From NCBI GenBank assembly GCA_009176605.1, contig SEYY01004357.1:10001-31598 (forward strand): a stretch of 21,598 nt of DNA. The letters run 5' to 3'. Both the position numbers and the translations under genes were made by a program. The notes under the pieces were generated by a model. That model saw nothing but the letters and a program-made list of their open reading frames with translations. It ran no database searches and was not told the origin of the DNA. The stretch is from Armadillidium nasatum (Eukaryota > Arthropoda > Malacostraca > Isopoda > Armadillidiidae). Shown here piece after piece: positions 1 through 8,910 of the stretch (the stretch's first letter is position 1; each line of letters begins with the position of its first letter).

Positions 1-1
1 C

Positions 2-226
2 AAAAATCCAAAAATATATGTCCCAAAGAACTTACAAGATGCGAAATTTGTTCTTGTAAAGAACCAACAATATGGCAGAAACAAACTAGAAGCAGTATAC
101 CATGGTCCCTATCCCATTGTAAAATTTTCCGGTAATAATGTATACATAAAAAAGAATAATAAAGTTCAATGCGAAAATATTATTAATATTAAACCATATT
201 TTAGTTTAAGTAATGAAAGTGATTGA
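2..226 (+). pseudogene. Ty3/gypsy-like integrase C-terminus (element A, 5' partial)
   Basis: The open frame enters from the left window edge and stops at TGA 224-226, giving about 74 residues. It reads like the end of a gypsy Pol polyprotein. There is a basic strand around VPKNL and FVLVK, then the GPY/F module YHGPYPIV (about residues 36-43), then a short polar tail ending in SNESD. In gypsy integrases this module lies after the DDE core and contributes to DNA binding and target choice. No stop interrupts the visible part, so the copy could be intact upstream, but only the C-terminus is in the window. It lies on the strand opposite to the gypsy elements to its right, so it is a separate insertion. 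Family assignment is fairly secure; the clade is unknown. Confidence 0.7.
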
Positions 227-460
227 ATTATGAAAATGTGATAAATAAATTGAAGGTGCTATATAAATATATTTTTGTAATTTTTTTTAAATTTTTTTTT
301 TAAATTAAATTAATTTAAAAAATGTAAATTTAAAAAATTCAAAAAATTTTTTATAGCATTAAATTTTCAATTTAATTCATTTTTACAATTTTTGTAATTT
401 TTTAATATTTTACATTTTTTTAAAAAGATTGAATTTTTACAATTTTTAAGGTATACTATT

Positions 461-523
461 TGTTAGAATAAGTTTCCTCTAATGCTTTAATTTTCACTAT
501 TTCTTCAAATCACTATTCTAACA
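461..523. repeat. 63 bp unit with perfect 10 bp inverted ends
   Basis: TGTTAGAATA at 461-470 is the exact reverse complement of TATTCTAACA at 514-523, with 43 bp between. The TG...CA ends resemble an LTR or a tiny MITE. The flanks show no obvious target duplication, and 63 bp is too short for a usual LTR. It may be a chance or structural hairpin. Confidence 0.4.
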
Positions 524-658
524 TTCTATGTAAGAAGGTTGGGTGTTCAGGTATGAATCTCCAAGTAAACTGGTTACTTGGAAATTCATTCTCTGGAAGT
601 CACCATCTTGGAGTAAAGGTTGTATTGATAATATTTAATTTTTTTAAATATATGTAAT

Positions 659-726
659 AATCGATATGTATCGAGTTGGGTACCGATATATCGCGTAAAT
701 AAGCGATATTCGATATAGTATCGATC
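659..726. repeat. Cluster of ATCGATA/CGATAT motifs
   Basis: Within about 68 bp the CGATA/TATCG core recurs at least six times on both strands. It includes a perfect 7 bp inverted repeat, ATATCGC (688-694) with GCGATAT (703-709), separated by 8 bp. The motif resembles the DRE (TATCGATA) core of arthropod promoters, but there is no adjacent gene. It may be a degenerate short repeat. Confidence 0.35.
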
Positions 727-1013
727 TTTTTGTTGTTGTGTAAGATATACGTTGACGAAAAAAACCGGTAAACAACACGGTTAAAATCTTGTGACTCTGT
801 AAATTGAAATTATTATACAAAATAAAAAAGTATTAAGCAGAAAAACATTTTAATACACCAACTATACATATTGTTTAATTAAGATAAGAAAAAAATTCTG
901 AAAAGGTAAGAATTAAAAATTTATTTGTATAGACGAATCTTAGGTCTGCCTTCATACCTTAAAGCTATCTACGGACCTTAGGGCTACATAGCAATCTTAA
1001 GCAAGACTAATAT

Positions 1014-1379
<366 letters not shown>

Positions 1380-1745
1380 TTTGAAAAAAATCGAAGATGA
1401 GGTTTTTTTTCAAGGTCAAGGTCACCAATAGGTCAAATTTTTTATTTGACCTCCGAGGTCAAAATCATCTAAATAAATGTTGTACCGCTATTCAAGATCT
1501 TTTAAATGGTCTTTACACGATGCTTCTAAGTGCCATAGAAGCCGAGATATTGTATTTTGACCTCGGACTACTCTCTGAAAATTGACATTTTTGACCAAAG
1601 TTTCAAAGGTCATATCTTCTGAACCGTATGAGCTAGAGACCTGCAATAAACGCCATTCATATTTTCTCAACAATATCTGTTAGTGTGCCACTTTTTATAC
1701 AAATCGAAAGGGGTCAGGGTTTTTGTCGGTTGAAGTGACTTGGAA
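1380..1745. repeat. GGTCA-rich unclassified segment (probable dispersed repeat)
   Basis: The segment carries many AGGTCA/TGACCT hexamers: two in tandem at about 1412-1424, another at 1430, a palindrome at 1445-1463 (TTTGACCTC-c-GAGGTCAAA, 9 bp arms, 1 bp centre), and more near 1555, 1592, 1607 and 1712. AGGTCA is the half-site bound by many nuclear receptors, but repeated-element origin is as likely. Small ORFs on both strands here (1397-1585, 1488-1673) have no recognisable domain. Near its right end, ACAAATCGAAAGGGGT (about 1698-1713) resembles a string at about 18186-18199. Confidence 0.4.
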
Positions 1746-1860
1746 TGACCCATATATGATCACTTACATCTCAACTTAATAGAAATATTCTTATTATAAT
1801 TGAAGCTACATTCCCGCAACGCAAGTTCATTCTTATAAATTTTAACTCCCCCCTCAATTT

Positions 1861-2153
1861 ATAGTTTCTTCAGACACAGAATCTCACCCAATACTTCTCA
1901 GATTATCATTAATTTATTTAATTAAGTGTACCAGCTGTAATGCGGTGTATGTAGGCCAAACTGGTCTACAATTGAAAGTAAAGATTGATAAGCATGTAGG
2001 AGTTTCTTTTAGAACAAACCGTCCAATTTGCTTTCCTGTACACTCTGCCATAAAAGATCATGGACATACATTCCTTTTTCCTTCATTAAATTTCTTGTTC
2101 TTCAACATGCATCTTCCCTTCTTGATCTTAGGATTTTGAAGTTTTATATATAA
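1861..2153 (+). pseudogene. Penelope-like element, GIY-YIG endonuclease end
   Basis: The plus-strand frame contains LIYLIKCTSCNAVYVGQTG (about 1909-1965), matching the start of the Penelope GIY-YIG nuclease: a CxxC-type strand, then the Y-x(n)-G core, here VYVGQTG. A basic segment with the conserved His follows (KVKIDKHVG), then HSAIKDHGHTF with its downstream Asp-His pair. In Penelope elements this domain follows the reverse transcriptase and nicks the target. The copy is heavily 5'-truncated, with no RT visible. It has also shifted frame: near 2075-2095 coding switches to another frame that ends LLDLRILKFYI and stops at TAA 2151-2153, the usual PLE C-terminal pattern. An alternative frame stops at 2137-2139. 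It directly abuts element C, so it may have replaced C's integrase end. Confidence 0.75.
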
Positions 2154-2157
2154 TAAC

Positions 2158-3415
2158 TCAATGTCCATCTTTAAATGAATAAGCTTCTTCCACAGTGTGA
2201 ATGATTACTCGTATACCACATAAGAATGGTTTCAAAGATTTCACTGCCCATCTGGTGGCTGCAACTTCCTTCTCTGTGGTACTATAGCATTGTTCTGCTT
2301 TTGAAAAGGAGGTAGAAATGAAAGCAATAAGCAATTCTTTTCCTTCTTGGTCTTGAGCCAGACACGCGCCTGCTCCCGTATCTGAAGCGTCAACATACAA
2401 TTTAAGAGGTTGTGCCATTTCCACTCTATCAGGGTATGTTAACTGGTGGCTGAACTAATACTTCTTTTAATTCCTAAAAGGCTTTCAGACATCTTTCAAT
2501 ATTTTAAGCCCCAGCAACTCAAACAAATTCAGAACAATGTGGGATGTGTCTTCGATAAAACTTTAGCATGCCCAAAAAGACGTAATTGTCGTATTGTTCT
2601 AGGAAACCAGGAACTTCATAATTCCTTTCAATACTGGTTATCCAAAGGAACCATTCCCTGCTCCGAAACCTTATGTACCAGATACTGGACTTCCTTCCTC
2701 AATAAGAAGGTTTTAGACAGCTTAATTTTAAATCCTGTCGCTTTGAAAGCTTCCAAAACTTTTTCCAGTATTTCCAGATGCTTCTCAAATGTCTCGCTGA
2801 TAATGAGTACATCGTCTAAATAAACCATATATTCATTCCAGGAAATATGTGTTAAGGCGAATCTCATGCCTCTCTGAAAAGTTGCTGGTCCATTCTTAAC
2901 ACTGAACGGCATAGGCAAAAGAGTAGTAAAGGAAGTCTTCTCTATACTTTCATCCTACATTTCCACCTGATAATAACATTTGAATAAATCTATTGTGCTG
3001 AAAAATTTCATGCCTTGTAAGCTAAAGAGCATGTCCACCAAATTTGGAATAGGAAACTATCTCCTTTAGTAATTTTATTAACCTCGTAATAACCAATACA
3101 TAACCTGATAGTTCCGTCTTTTTTTTAGATCAGGACCACTGGTGCGGAATACAGAGATTTGCTTCTTCTAATTATTTCTTCTTCTATTTTTCTACAATTC
3201 TCTTCAATTTCATTCAGTATAGGACCTTGGAGGTGCCTAACTGGAACTTGTACAGGTTCGTCAGTAAAGGTCTCAATAGTATGCTTGATAACACTGGTAC
3301 ATCCAACATCTGAGTCTCCAGTGCTCAGAACAGTCAGAAATTGGGTAGCAGTGTGGTAAGTTGATCTCTGATCAGAAGATAAATTAGTTTCTTCCAACTT
3401 GAAGTCTTGCAACAA
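2158..3415 (-). pseudogene. Element C reverse transcriptase and RNase H, degenerate
   Basis: The RT starts near 3415 and runs through RRSKSLYSAPVVLI, the usual segment ahead of the first RT motifs. A TAA then sits at 3122-3124, followed in frame by KKDGTIRLCI (the K-DG-R-C-DY motif). A further shift at about 3050 leads into a segment with STIDL-like motif A at about 2990. The catalytic motif YLDDVLI is intact in frame at about 2800-2822, within the open segment 2628-2918. RNase H follows in 2158-2424: LYVDASDTGAGACL carries the first Asp and STTEKEVAA the Glu. The domain breaks off where the third catalytic Asp would be, near 2200. In life it would copy the element RNA into DNA in the cytoplasmic particle; this copy cannot. 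Confidence 0.8.
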
Positions 3416-3943
3416 TTAATCTGAAGTCCATCCCTGATTCTCTCCTTTCACTATTTCATTTATTTCCACCAATCCAATTGATGGATACAAACTCTCCAAA
3501 AGTTCTATTTCTCCAATTTTAAAACCTTTCTTTAATTTCTTGAGATTTTCATCCTCATTTCTGACCATCAGGACAGCTCTATTCTGATGGAATTTAATTA
3601 AAACAGGATCTATGTTCACTTTCTTTGGCAATCCTGAAGCTGCCTCTCCCAACACTACTTGATCACTGACCAATTCCTTTTCAATTTCTCCAATTTTTTT
3701 GTACTCTTGCGGATTAATCAATACATTTTCCATCATTATGCAAGACACTCAGGATGTGAGAAGAACTTGTTCCTTTCGGTCTACTGCAACAGGTTTGAAC
3801 TTTATTCCCTCTTTGTACAACCAACTCCTTTACATAGGGATCTGGTAAAAGATGTTCCTTCTTTAGGATGTCATACCCTATGATGATGTTGTATTCTGTT
3901 ATCTCGTCTGGAATGATGATAAATTGATTTGACCTCAATGTAT
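3416..3943 (-). pseudogene. Element C protease C-terminus and PR-RT linker
   Basis: The segment 3714-3938 opens with QFIIIPDEI and carries NIIIGYDILKK, the hydrophobic flap-end motif (ILGxDxL type) of retropepsins. It then shifts frame near 3714-3748 into a 110-residue linker (3416-3748) rich in Lys and Glu that leads to the RT. The active-site half of this protease is 9.9 kb away, at 13831-14097, because element B inserted between the two halves of the domain. Confidence 0.7.
3940..3943. repeat. Target-site duplication of element B, left copy (GTAT)
   Basis: GTAT directly precedes the LTR start TGTAGCG. The same four bases follow the right LTR at 13811-13814. A 4 bp duplication fits gypsy-type integrases. 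Confidence 0.85.
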
Positions 3944-5364
3944 TGTAGCGGAAATTTAGTTAACTATGAAATAAAATTGGGACTCTCTCCAAGAAAATGA
4001 AAGGGAAATGAATATCCACACACACTAAAATGTTATAGTTTATTACAAAACTTACAGGGAAACAATTTAACAATTCCTTTGAAATAAAAAATATCATAAA
4101 TAAAGAAACCATAGACAAAATTCCAATTAGCCAAAAATATACAAAATATACAAAATTAGCAATTTTTTATACACAAAAAATAAACAAAGAAAATAAAAAA
4201 ACAAATAACGCAGTGCGCAAAAATATATTACAAACAAAATCAAAATTATAAAGGTTTACTTTATTAATTTTATAAAATTTCTTTATTACCCTGTACGGAA
4301 GGGGTAATAACATTAACAACCACAATCATATAAATACAATATGCAAAAACCATATACAATATTATCTTAACTCCTTTTTATAAGCTTGTACATTCAAAAA
4401 ATCATAATATTATACACATACAAAGAAATTATTAATATCATACACAGAGGTCTTTAACTATCTAAACTCCTTGACTATAACCAAGTGTTCTGCAGGAATA
4501 TCAATCCAATCCAAATGTTTTGGCTTTTCAACTCCAAAAAAAAACAAACAAAAAAACTGGAAAAATAAAATCTTTTATCAAACACTCAAAGACATACAAA
4601 ATTAATAAATAAAGAGAAATAAAATGTTGAAAACATTATTCTTTTTACAAAATTTCCATCAACTTAAAAAATAAACCATAAATTTTAATACCTGGACAAG
4701 TTCAAATGTCCAGTTTTTTTTTTTTTTCCTTTCAGCAGCTTTAGCAACAAGCACGGAGTACCTCAACTTTAAGAATACCATGCAACCATGCAAAACACTC
4801 CTTACTGGAGACTTGTAAAAGCCAAAGAACTGCGAAGATAACACAGACCCACTATAAAGCACAGAATAAGGAAAATAATAGCAATAATAATAACAATAAT
4901 TGCATAAGCAAAAGCAAATAATAAGCAACCAAAATAAAATACTTTAAAGTAAATAACCCATTCTTTCTTTTTCATATTACCTGAAACTCCAAGGATCCAC
5001 TTATAGGTCAGAATACCACTCCAAAGTCTCAATTCTAACGAACTGTGTGTAACAGATTCTCAAAAATCAAAATCAAAATATTAAATAATTCCTAAAGAAA
5101 ATAACAATTAAATACCAAAACTTAAACAAGCCAATTAATTAACAAAAATAAATAAATAAAATAATAATCAATCTTTAATAAGAAAAATGGATGACACCCT
5201 ACCATTTAAATAGGAAAGACAGAACAGAAGGTAATAAAACTGAAGAATAGCACAAAAGATAGTTGTATATAAAATGTGTCATATTGCATCCATCATTCTT
5301 ACTCAACAAAACATATATACTTAAAATATGAGACAAAAGAAATACCTTACCTAAACTTACCACA
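3944..5364 (-). repeat. Element B 3' LTR (1421 bp)
   Basis: On the plus strand it begins TGTAGCGG and ends TTACCACA, so in sense it runs TGTGGTAA...CGCTACA with the canonical TG...CA ends. It pairs with 12375-13810 over its full length, with scattered substitutions and small indels (by eye denser in 3944-4320 than in the last 300 bp). A possible poly(A) signal AATAAA in sense lies at 4260-4265. Hydrophobic small ORFs on the minus strand (4659-5032) are low-complexity translations of the LTR, not env. Confidence 0.92.
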
Positions 5365-5379
5365 TTCCTCCCACCTAAG
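5365..5379 (-). promoter_or_regulatory. Polypurine tract of element B
   Basis: Sense reads CTTAGGTGGGAGGAA directly before the 3' LTR start TGTGGTAAG. A purine run abutting the LTR is where plus-strand DNA synthesis is primed. Confidence 0.8.
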
Positions 5380-5424
5380 TTTGTCTCATATTTTCCTAAA
5401 CCACCCATTAAAAACTTTACAATC

Positions 5425-5906
5425 CTTTCTCCATGACCCATTCATAATCCTTCACTTTACCTTTACTCCTGGTATAAGGACTTATTATCTCATCATTTTG
5501 ACCCATGTCCTGTTCTTTATCATTATTATCATCACCCATATCTACCAATTAAATACAGGTTGCAACTTCAGTTAGAATATTAGACAATTCATCAAGGTCT
5601 TTCTCAATCTCTCTTGATCTCACATTGATGGATACCTCCCTCAATTCTGTTACAATATTTTCTAATTCCTCTCAAAATTTTTCTAATTCATGTGCACTAA
5701 CGTTACTAAGTATCTAAATTATCTTTAAATTCTTTTAACCGAGCTAAAACACTATCTCTCTCTACTGCTCTGCCATCCAAAGTAAATTTACACATTGTAT
5801 AAGTTTTACCTATCATTACATTATCTTTATCCCACCAAAATCCAGAAAAATCATTCATCTGAGCACTTTCATCAAAAATTCCTATGGTCTTTCTTTTTGG
5901 ATGTTC
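5425..5906 (-). pseudogene. Element B Pol C-terminal tail beyond integrase
   Basis: After the TAG at about 5904-5906 the integrase frame continues with EHPKRKTIGIFDESAQM and on to KEFKDNLDT before TAG at about 5718. A shift then opens a frame with a charged, heptad-like stretch (for example EELENIVTELREVS) that stops near 5557. A third stretch after a short gap ends ISPYTRSKGKVKDYEWV and stops near 5425. TRSK/TRSR motifs near the extreme C-terminus are usual for gypsy Pol, so I read this as one broken tail of about 150 residues. The function is unknown; the coiled-coil-like part suggests a protein contact. Confidence 0.5.
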
Positions 5907-6411
5907 CTACATCTTCCATTTTTCCACTAATACCAACTCTCTATTTTTAAACCAAGATTCATTCACTTCATCCATATGTTCATTCAATTCATCTCCCTCT
6001 TCCTTCTTAATTAACTCATACACAGGATGCGCTTTAATATATTCAGGGGGTTCTCTCCACATTCTTAACTGAGTTTGATGGGCTCTAACCTCAATTACCT
6101 CATCATTTATTACCCTCTCCAAAACATAACTAACTCCGTTAGACATTACCTTTTTAACCACATATGGTCCTTCAAACTTCTCTTTTATCTTATTTACATT
6201 CAATCTACCCTTCTCAATCACTGTTTTTAAAACTTTCTCACCCACTTCAAAACTTATAAACTTCTTACTTGCTTCTCTCCAAATCTCACGATCTCTCAGA
6301 CAATCCTAACTGAGGTCTCACAAATCTCTCAAAATTCATAACATACATACAAGGAGACATACCTGTGGCACTATGCACTGTCATGTTATAAGCCCACAAC
6401 ACTTTACCTAC
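5904..6411 (-). pseudogene. Element B integrase C-terminal domain
   Basis: After the TGA at 6412-6414 the core frame continues (WAYNMTVHSATGMSP, the alpha-helical end of the core). It breaks near 6300-6250 into the frame of 5907-6245. That frame carries KIKEKFEGPYVVKKV, the GPY/F module, and then IEVRAHQTQLRMWREPP, the usual RAH-QLR-W linker of gypsy Pol. In the family this region binds DNA or chromatin. Two stops and at least one indel break it. Confidence 0.8.
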
Positions 6412-6771
6412 TCAATAGTCAAAATCATTCTCTTTTTCACTCAACATCCGTAACATTTCACTTAGAGTTCGAATTGTTCTTTCTGCTAAACTATTTGAAC
6501 TAGGCATATAAGGCGTGGTCCTCACATGTTCAATATCCCAATCGCTCAACATTTGCTGAAATGGTTGACCCACAAACTCTGGAGAATTGTCACTCAACAT
6601 CCGCTTAGGTTTACAAACACACATTGGCAAGAAAATCTCTCTTACTACTTTCGCTATATTCATACTAGTCTTATTCTTCACAGGTACAGCATAAGCAAAC
6701 TTACTTTTATGATCAACCATCACTACCATTCCAACATAACCACTACTAGTTACTGGTAATGACACTCAATC
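6412..6771 (-). pseudogene. Element B integrase catalytic core (DDE)
   Basis: The first catalytic Asp is in VVID, ending at 6769. It is followed by an in-frame TGA at 6766-6768, where related integrases usually have Trp. The frame then runs on through MVVMVDHKSKFAYAVPV. The second Asp is in MLSDNSPEFVG and the Glu in NSLAERTIRTL, 35 residues between them (D-D-35-E). All three acidic residues are present, so the enzyme chemistry would have been standard strand transfer of the cDNA into host DNA. The single nonsense codon is the only damage within the core. Confidence 0.85.
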
Positions 6772-7330
6772 AATCACCACCAATTCAAAAGGCTCATTCA
6801 CATCTAGTTTTAAAATAGGTGGCTGAGAATATTGTGTCTGAATCTTTCCCTTCTGACATTCCTCACAAGTAGTTGCAACATCATTAACCACATATCTCAA
6901 CCAAGGATTAAACACTCTATCTTTCATACATTCCCACAATTTAAATTTCCCCATATGACCAAATCTATGATGAACTACTAGTACTATTCCCACAGTACCT
7001 ACTAATGAAAACACTGGTACATATACATCATCATTTATTCTTGATTTTCTAATAAAATAAACCAAATTCATACACACTACAAACTTCCTGGCAAATATCT
7101 TAAATTCTTCTAACACACAATCCCATTCATTCGCTGTCTTACCTGAAAGAATACCTTTTTTAAGCTCACTAATCATTGGACACTTCTCTTGCATTTCCTC
7201 AATATCTTGATTGCTTAATAATTCCTCTTCACCCACACCAACTTTTAACAATCCAACAAAATTGACAGCATATACATCTCTTTTCTGCATTCTAACAATT
7301 ACTTTATCTTCTTTCATTATGCATTCATCC
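6772..7330 (-). pseudogene. Element B PR2-integrase linker and H2C2 zinc-binding domain
   Basis: The open frame 6766-7470 continues from PR2 through a roughly 100-residue charged linker into the integrase N-terminal zinc domain. His pairs HHRFGHMG (about residues 167-174 of that frame) and Cys pair CEECQKGK (202-209) form H-x3-H...C-x2-C, with the usual Trp and hydrophobic spacing between. The domain multimerises integrase and precedes the DDE core without interruption except the TGA at 6766. That protease and integrase share one open frame supports a true fusion rather than two unrelated fragments. Confidence 0.8.
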
Positions 7331-7700
7331 CCTACATCAACAGACAATCTATGCATCCTTAAAAAGTCAATACCAAACAAAAAACAGTAGGGCATTTGCT
7401 CATTTTCAAGTACAACAAACTGGTGTTCAATATTCTCCAACATTCCTAAATTAACAACTAAAGATACCATTTCCCAAGCTATAACGTTTCCAGAACCAAA
7501 TTCCAGTTATTTTTACAGTTGTACTTTTCCTATGTATCTGCCAACTCAACTGCTCTATTTCTCTTACCGCTGCTGCATTCACCAAAGAAATTTGAGCACC
7601 AGTGTCAATCAAACCACAATACACTTTACCATTTATTTACACTTTCACTTCCATTCTTCCCCCTATTCCATTTATACAATACATTGATTCTTTAAAATCT
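7331..7700 (-). pseudogene. Second retropepsin-like domain (PR2) of element B
   Basis: A frame on the minus strand carries KVYCGLIDTGAQISLVN; the catalytic Asp codon is 7603-7605, in the canonical DTG-A context. About 80 residues later comes CFLFGIDFLRMHRLSVD (around 7366), the helix/strand signature that closes a retropepsin. The size, about 110-120 residues, fits one retropepsin monomer. Damage: TAA at 7637-7639 upstream of the active site and a one-base shift near 7500. It sits after the OTU-like domain and directly before the integrase linker, an unusual place, since gypsy proteases precede RT. It would presumably cut the polyprotein, perhaps releasing integrase. An alternative is a captured cellular retropepsin-like (DDI/ASPRV-type) domain with a binding role. 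Confidence 0.75.
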
Positions 7701-7739
7701 CCAGGGCAAATTACATTAATCTCTTCGACATTAAAATCT

Positions 7740-8250
7740 ACTACTACTTCCTCTAATTCATCCTCTACCATTCTCCTGTCATAGCTCTTATTCTCAATCA
7801 CCCAATTGTAATGCACTCCACACAGACACTGTAAATGAAGCTCGCTCGCTCACTCGTTCCATTAACACCAATTCCCCTATACACTATGGGTTTCTCCCCG
7901 CCATAATGTACTCAAACTATTATCTTAAACAGCTTGCTCACAACCAACCAAAACTTCCTGAAAAGGCATCACTCCCGGATTATACATTGCTTTAAATTCT
8001 TTCATATACTTTCTCACTTTTCCTATACCTATCTGCTCCGGTCTCTTACACACTTCTGTCATAACTTCCCTTCTCAAATCATCTACACTATTGGGCACTC
8101 GTATCACTATTCCATCTTTACTTAAATCTTGAAGTCCATACAATACACTTTCAAACATAGAATCACCACCACCAATACATTCTTTACCCTTCATAAGACC
8201 TCTTGGCAAGTATTCTGGATCTATCACCAAACTTTCATTTTCCCTGTTCT
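7740..8250 (-). pseudogene. OTU-deubiquitinase-like domain in element B Pol
   Basis: After the RNase H end (ADLMSRLPGE) the frame 7925-8329 has GGGDSMFESVLYGLQDL, which aligns with the OTU cysteine box D-G-x-C-L-F-x-A. A helix follows with SVDDLRREVMTEV, matching the conserved LR..v of OTU proteins. After a frame change the strand PIVYRGIG is seen and, after another, GVHYNWVIEN, matching the His box HY-x-x-V (His codon 7811-7813). Box spacing is about 116 residues, within the OTU range. OTU enzymes cleave ubiquitin chains. Here the catalytic Cys position is Ser (codon 8159-8161, TCT), so this copy would be inactive or reading-mutated; one base separates Ser TCT from Cys TGT. The family call rests on two boxes, the spacing and the LR helix. 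Confidence 0.6.
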
Positions 8251-8910
8251 CACCAGGTAATCTTGACATCAAATCAGCGAATTTCATTCTTCTCTCCAGG
8301 TATATACTCAACTGTATACTCAAAATCACTCAAATCTTCCAAGGTCCTGGCAAGCCTACTATCTACTGTCCTCATACGCTGCAGATACACCAAAGGCTGG
8401 TGATCAGTACGCACAACAAATTTAATTCCATTACAAAAATGGTTGTAATGACTTCAAACAATACCTTAAAGCTGCCAACTCTCTTTCAATTGTTGAGTAC
8501 TTTCGTTCAGTCCTACTAAAAGCTTTAGACACATACGCAATCACTCTCTTCCGTTCTACTCCATCAAGCACCTGATCTTGCATCAAACAACCACTCATAC
8601 AAAATCCACTCGCGTCCGTATACACTTTAAGTGGTCTAGCATACTCACTATAATCAGGGTAAGCAAGTTCAACATCTTTTGCAACTTCTGCTTTTAATTT
8701 CTCAAATGCCTCAATCATTTTTTCATCCCATTTCACAACCGTACTTTTCTTTTTCCCAGTCCATTCAGTCAAAGGCTTCATAACACCTGAACAGTCTTTC
8801 ATAAATTTTCTTCCAAACTCTACCAATCCCAGAAAACACCTTAACTCTCTTACCGTTCTAGGTCTAGGAAAATTTCTCACCTTCTCAATGAACTTCTCTG
8901 CTTTTTTCAA
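8251..8910 (-). pseudogene. Element B RNase H
   Basis: The domain contains LKVYTDASGFCMSG (first Asp), YSTIERELAAL (Glu) and, after a TAA-ended break at about 8431 and a shift, VVRTDHQPLVYL (next Asp) followed by SRLARTLEDL. It closes with YIPGE and, in the next open frame, ADLMSRLPGE, the ending shared by gypsy RNase H domains. The upstream part (8700-8910) is the RT connection with LRCFLGLVEFGRKF and PLTEW. All the usual acidic residues are visible. The enzyme would remove RNA from the RNA/DNA hybrid during reverse transcription. Confidence 0.88.

Larger units (their letters stand above)
2158..3943 (-). mobile_element. Element C (outer gypsy element), 3' half, integrase missing
   Basis: A minus-strand gypsy Pol running protease C-terminus, linker, reverse transcriptase, RNase H. 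It is cut at 3943 by insertion of element B, and its 5' half resumes at 13811. The GTAT duplication (3940-3943 and 13811-13814) marks the site, and the reading frame is continuous across the junction once B and one GTAT are ignored. The sequence ends at about 2158 inside RNase H, next to Penelope debris. The integrase and 3' LTR are absent from the window. The copy is full of frameshifts. Confidence 0.8.

Noticed and set aside
461..776. Element A 3' LTR from TGTTAG (461) to CAACA (about 776)
   Set aside because: The TG/CA ends fit loosely, but no polypurine tract precedes 461 and no second copy is in the window.
1397..1673. Small ORFs on both strands of the GGTCA-rich segment
   Set aside because: Short, overlapping, no domain; the segment looks noncoding.
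4659..5032. Hydrophobic minus-strand ORFs that could suggest an envelope transmembrane protein
   Set aside because: They lie wholly inside the element B LTR, come from AT-rich low-complexity sequence, and are broken in the other LTR copy.
5199..5441. ORF across the LTR/PPT edge and its twin at 13645-13827
   Set aside because: Both are chance frames in the LTR; they diverge exactly at the LTR end, which only confirms the LTR boundary.
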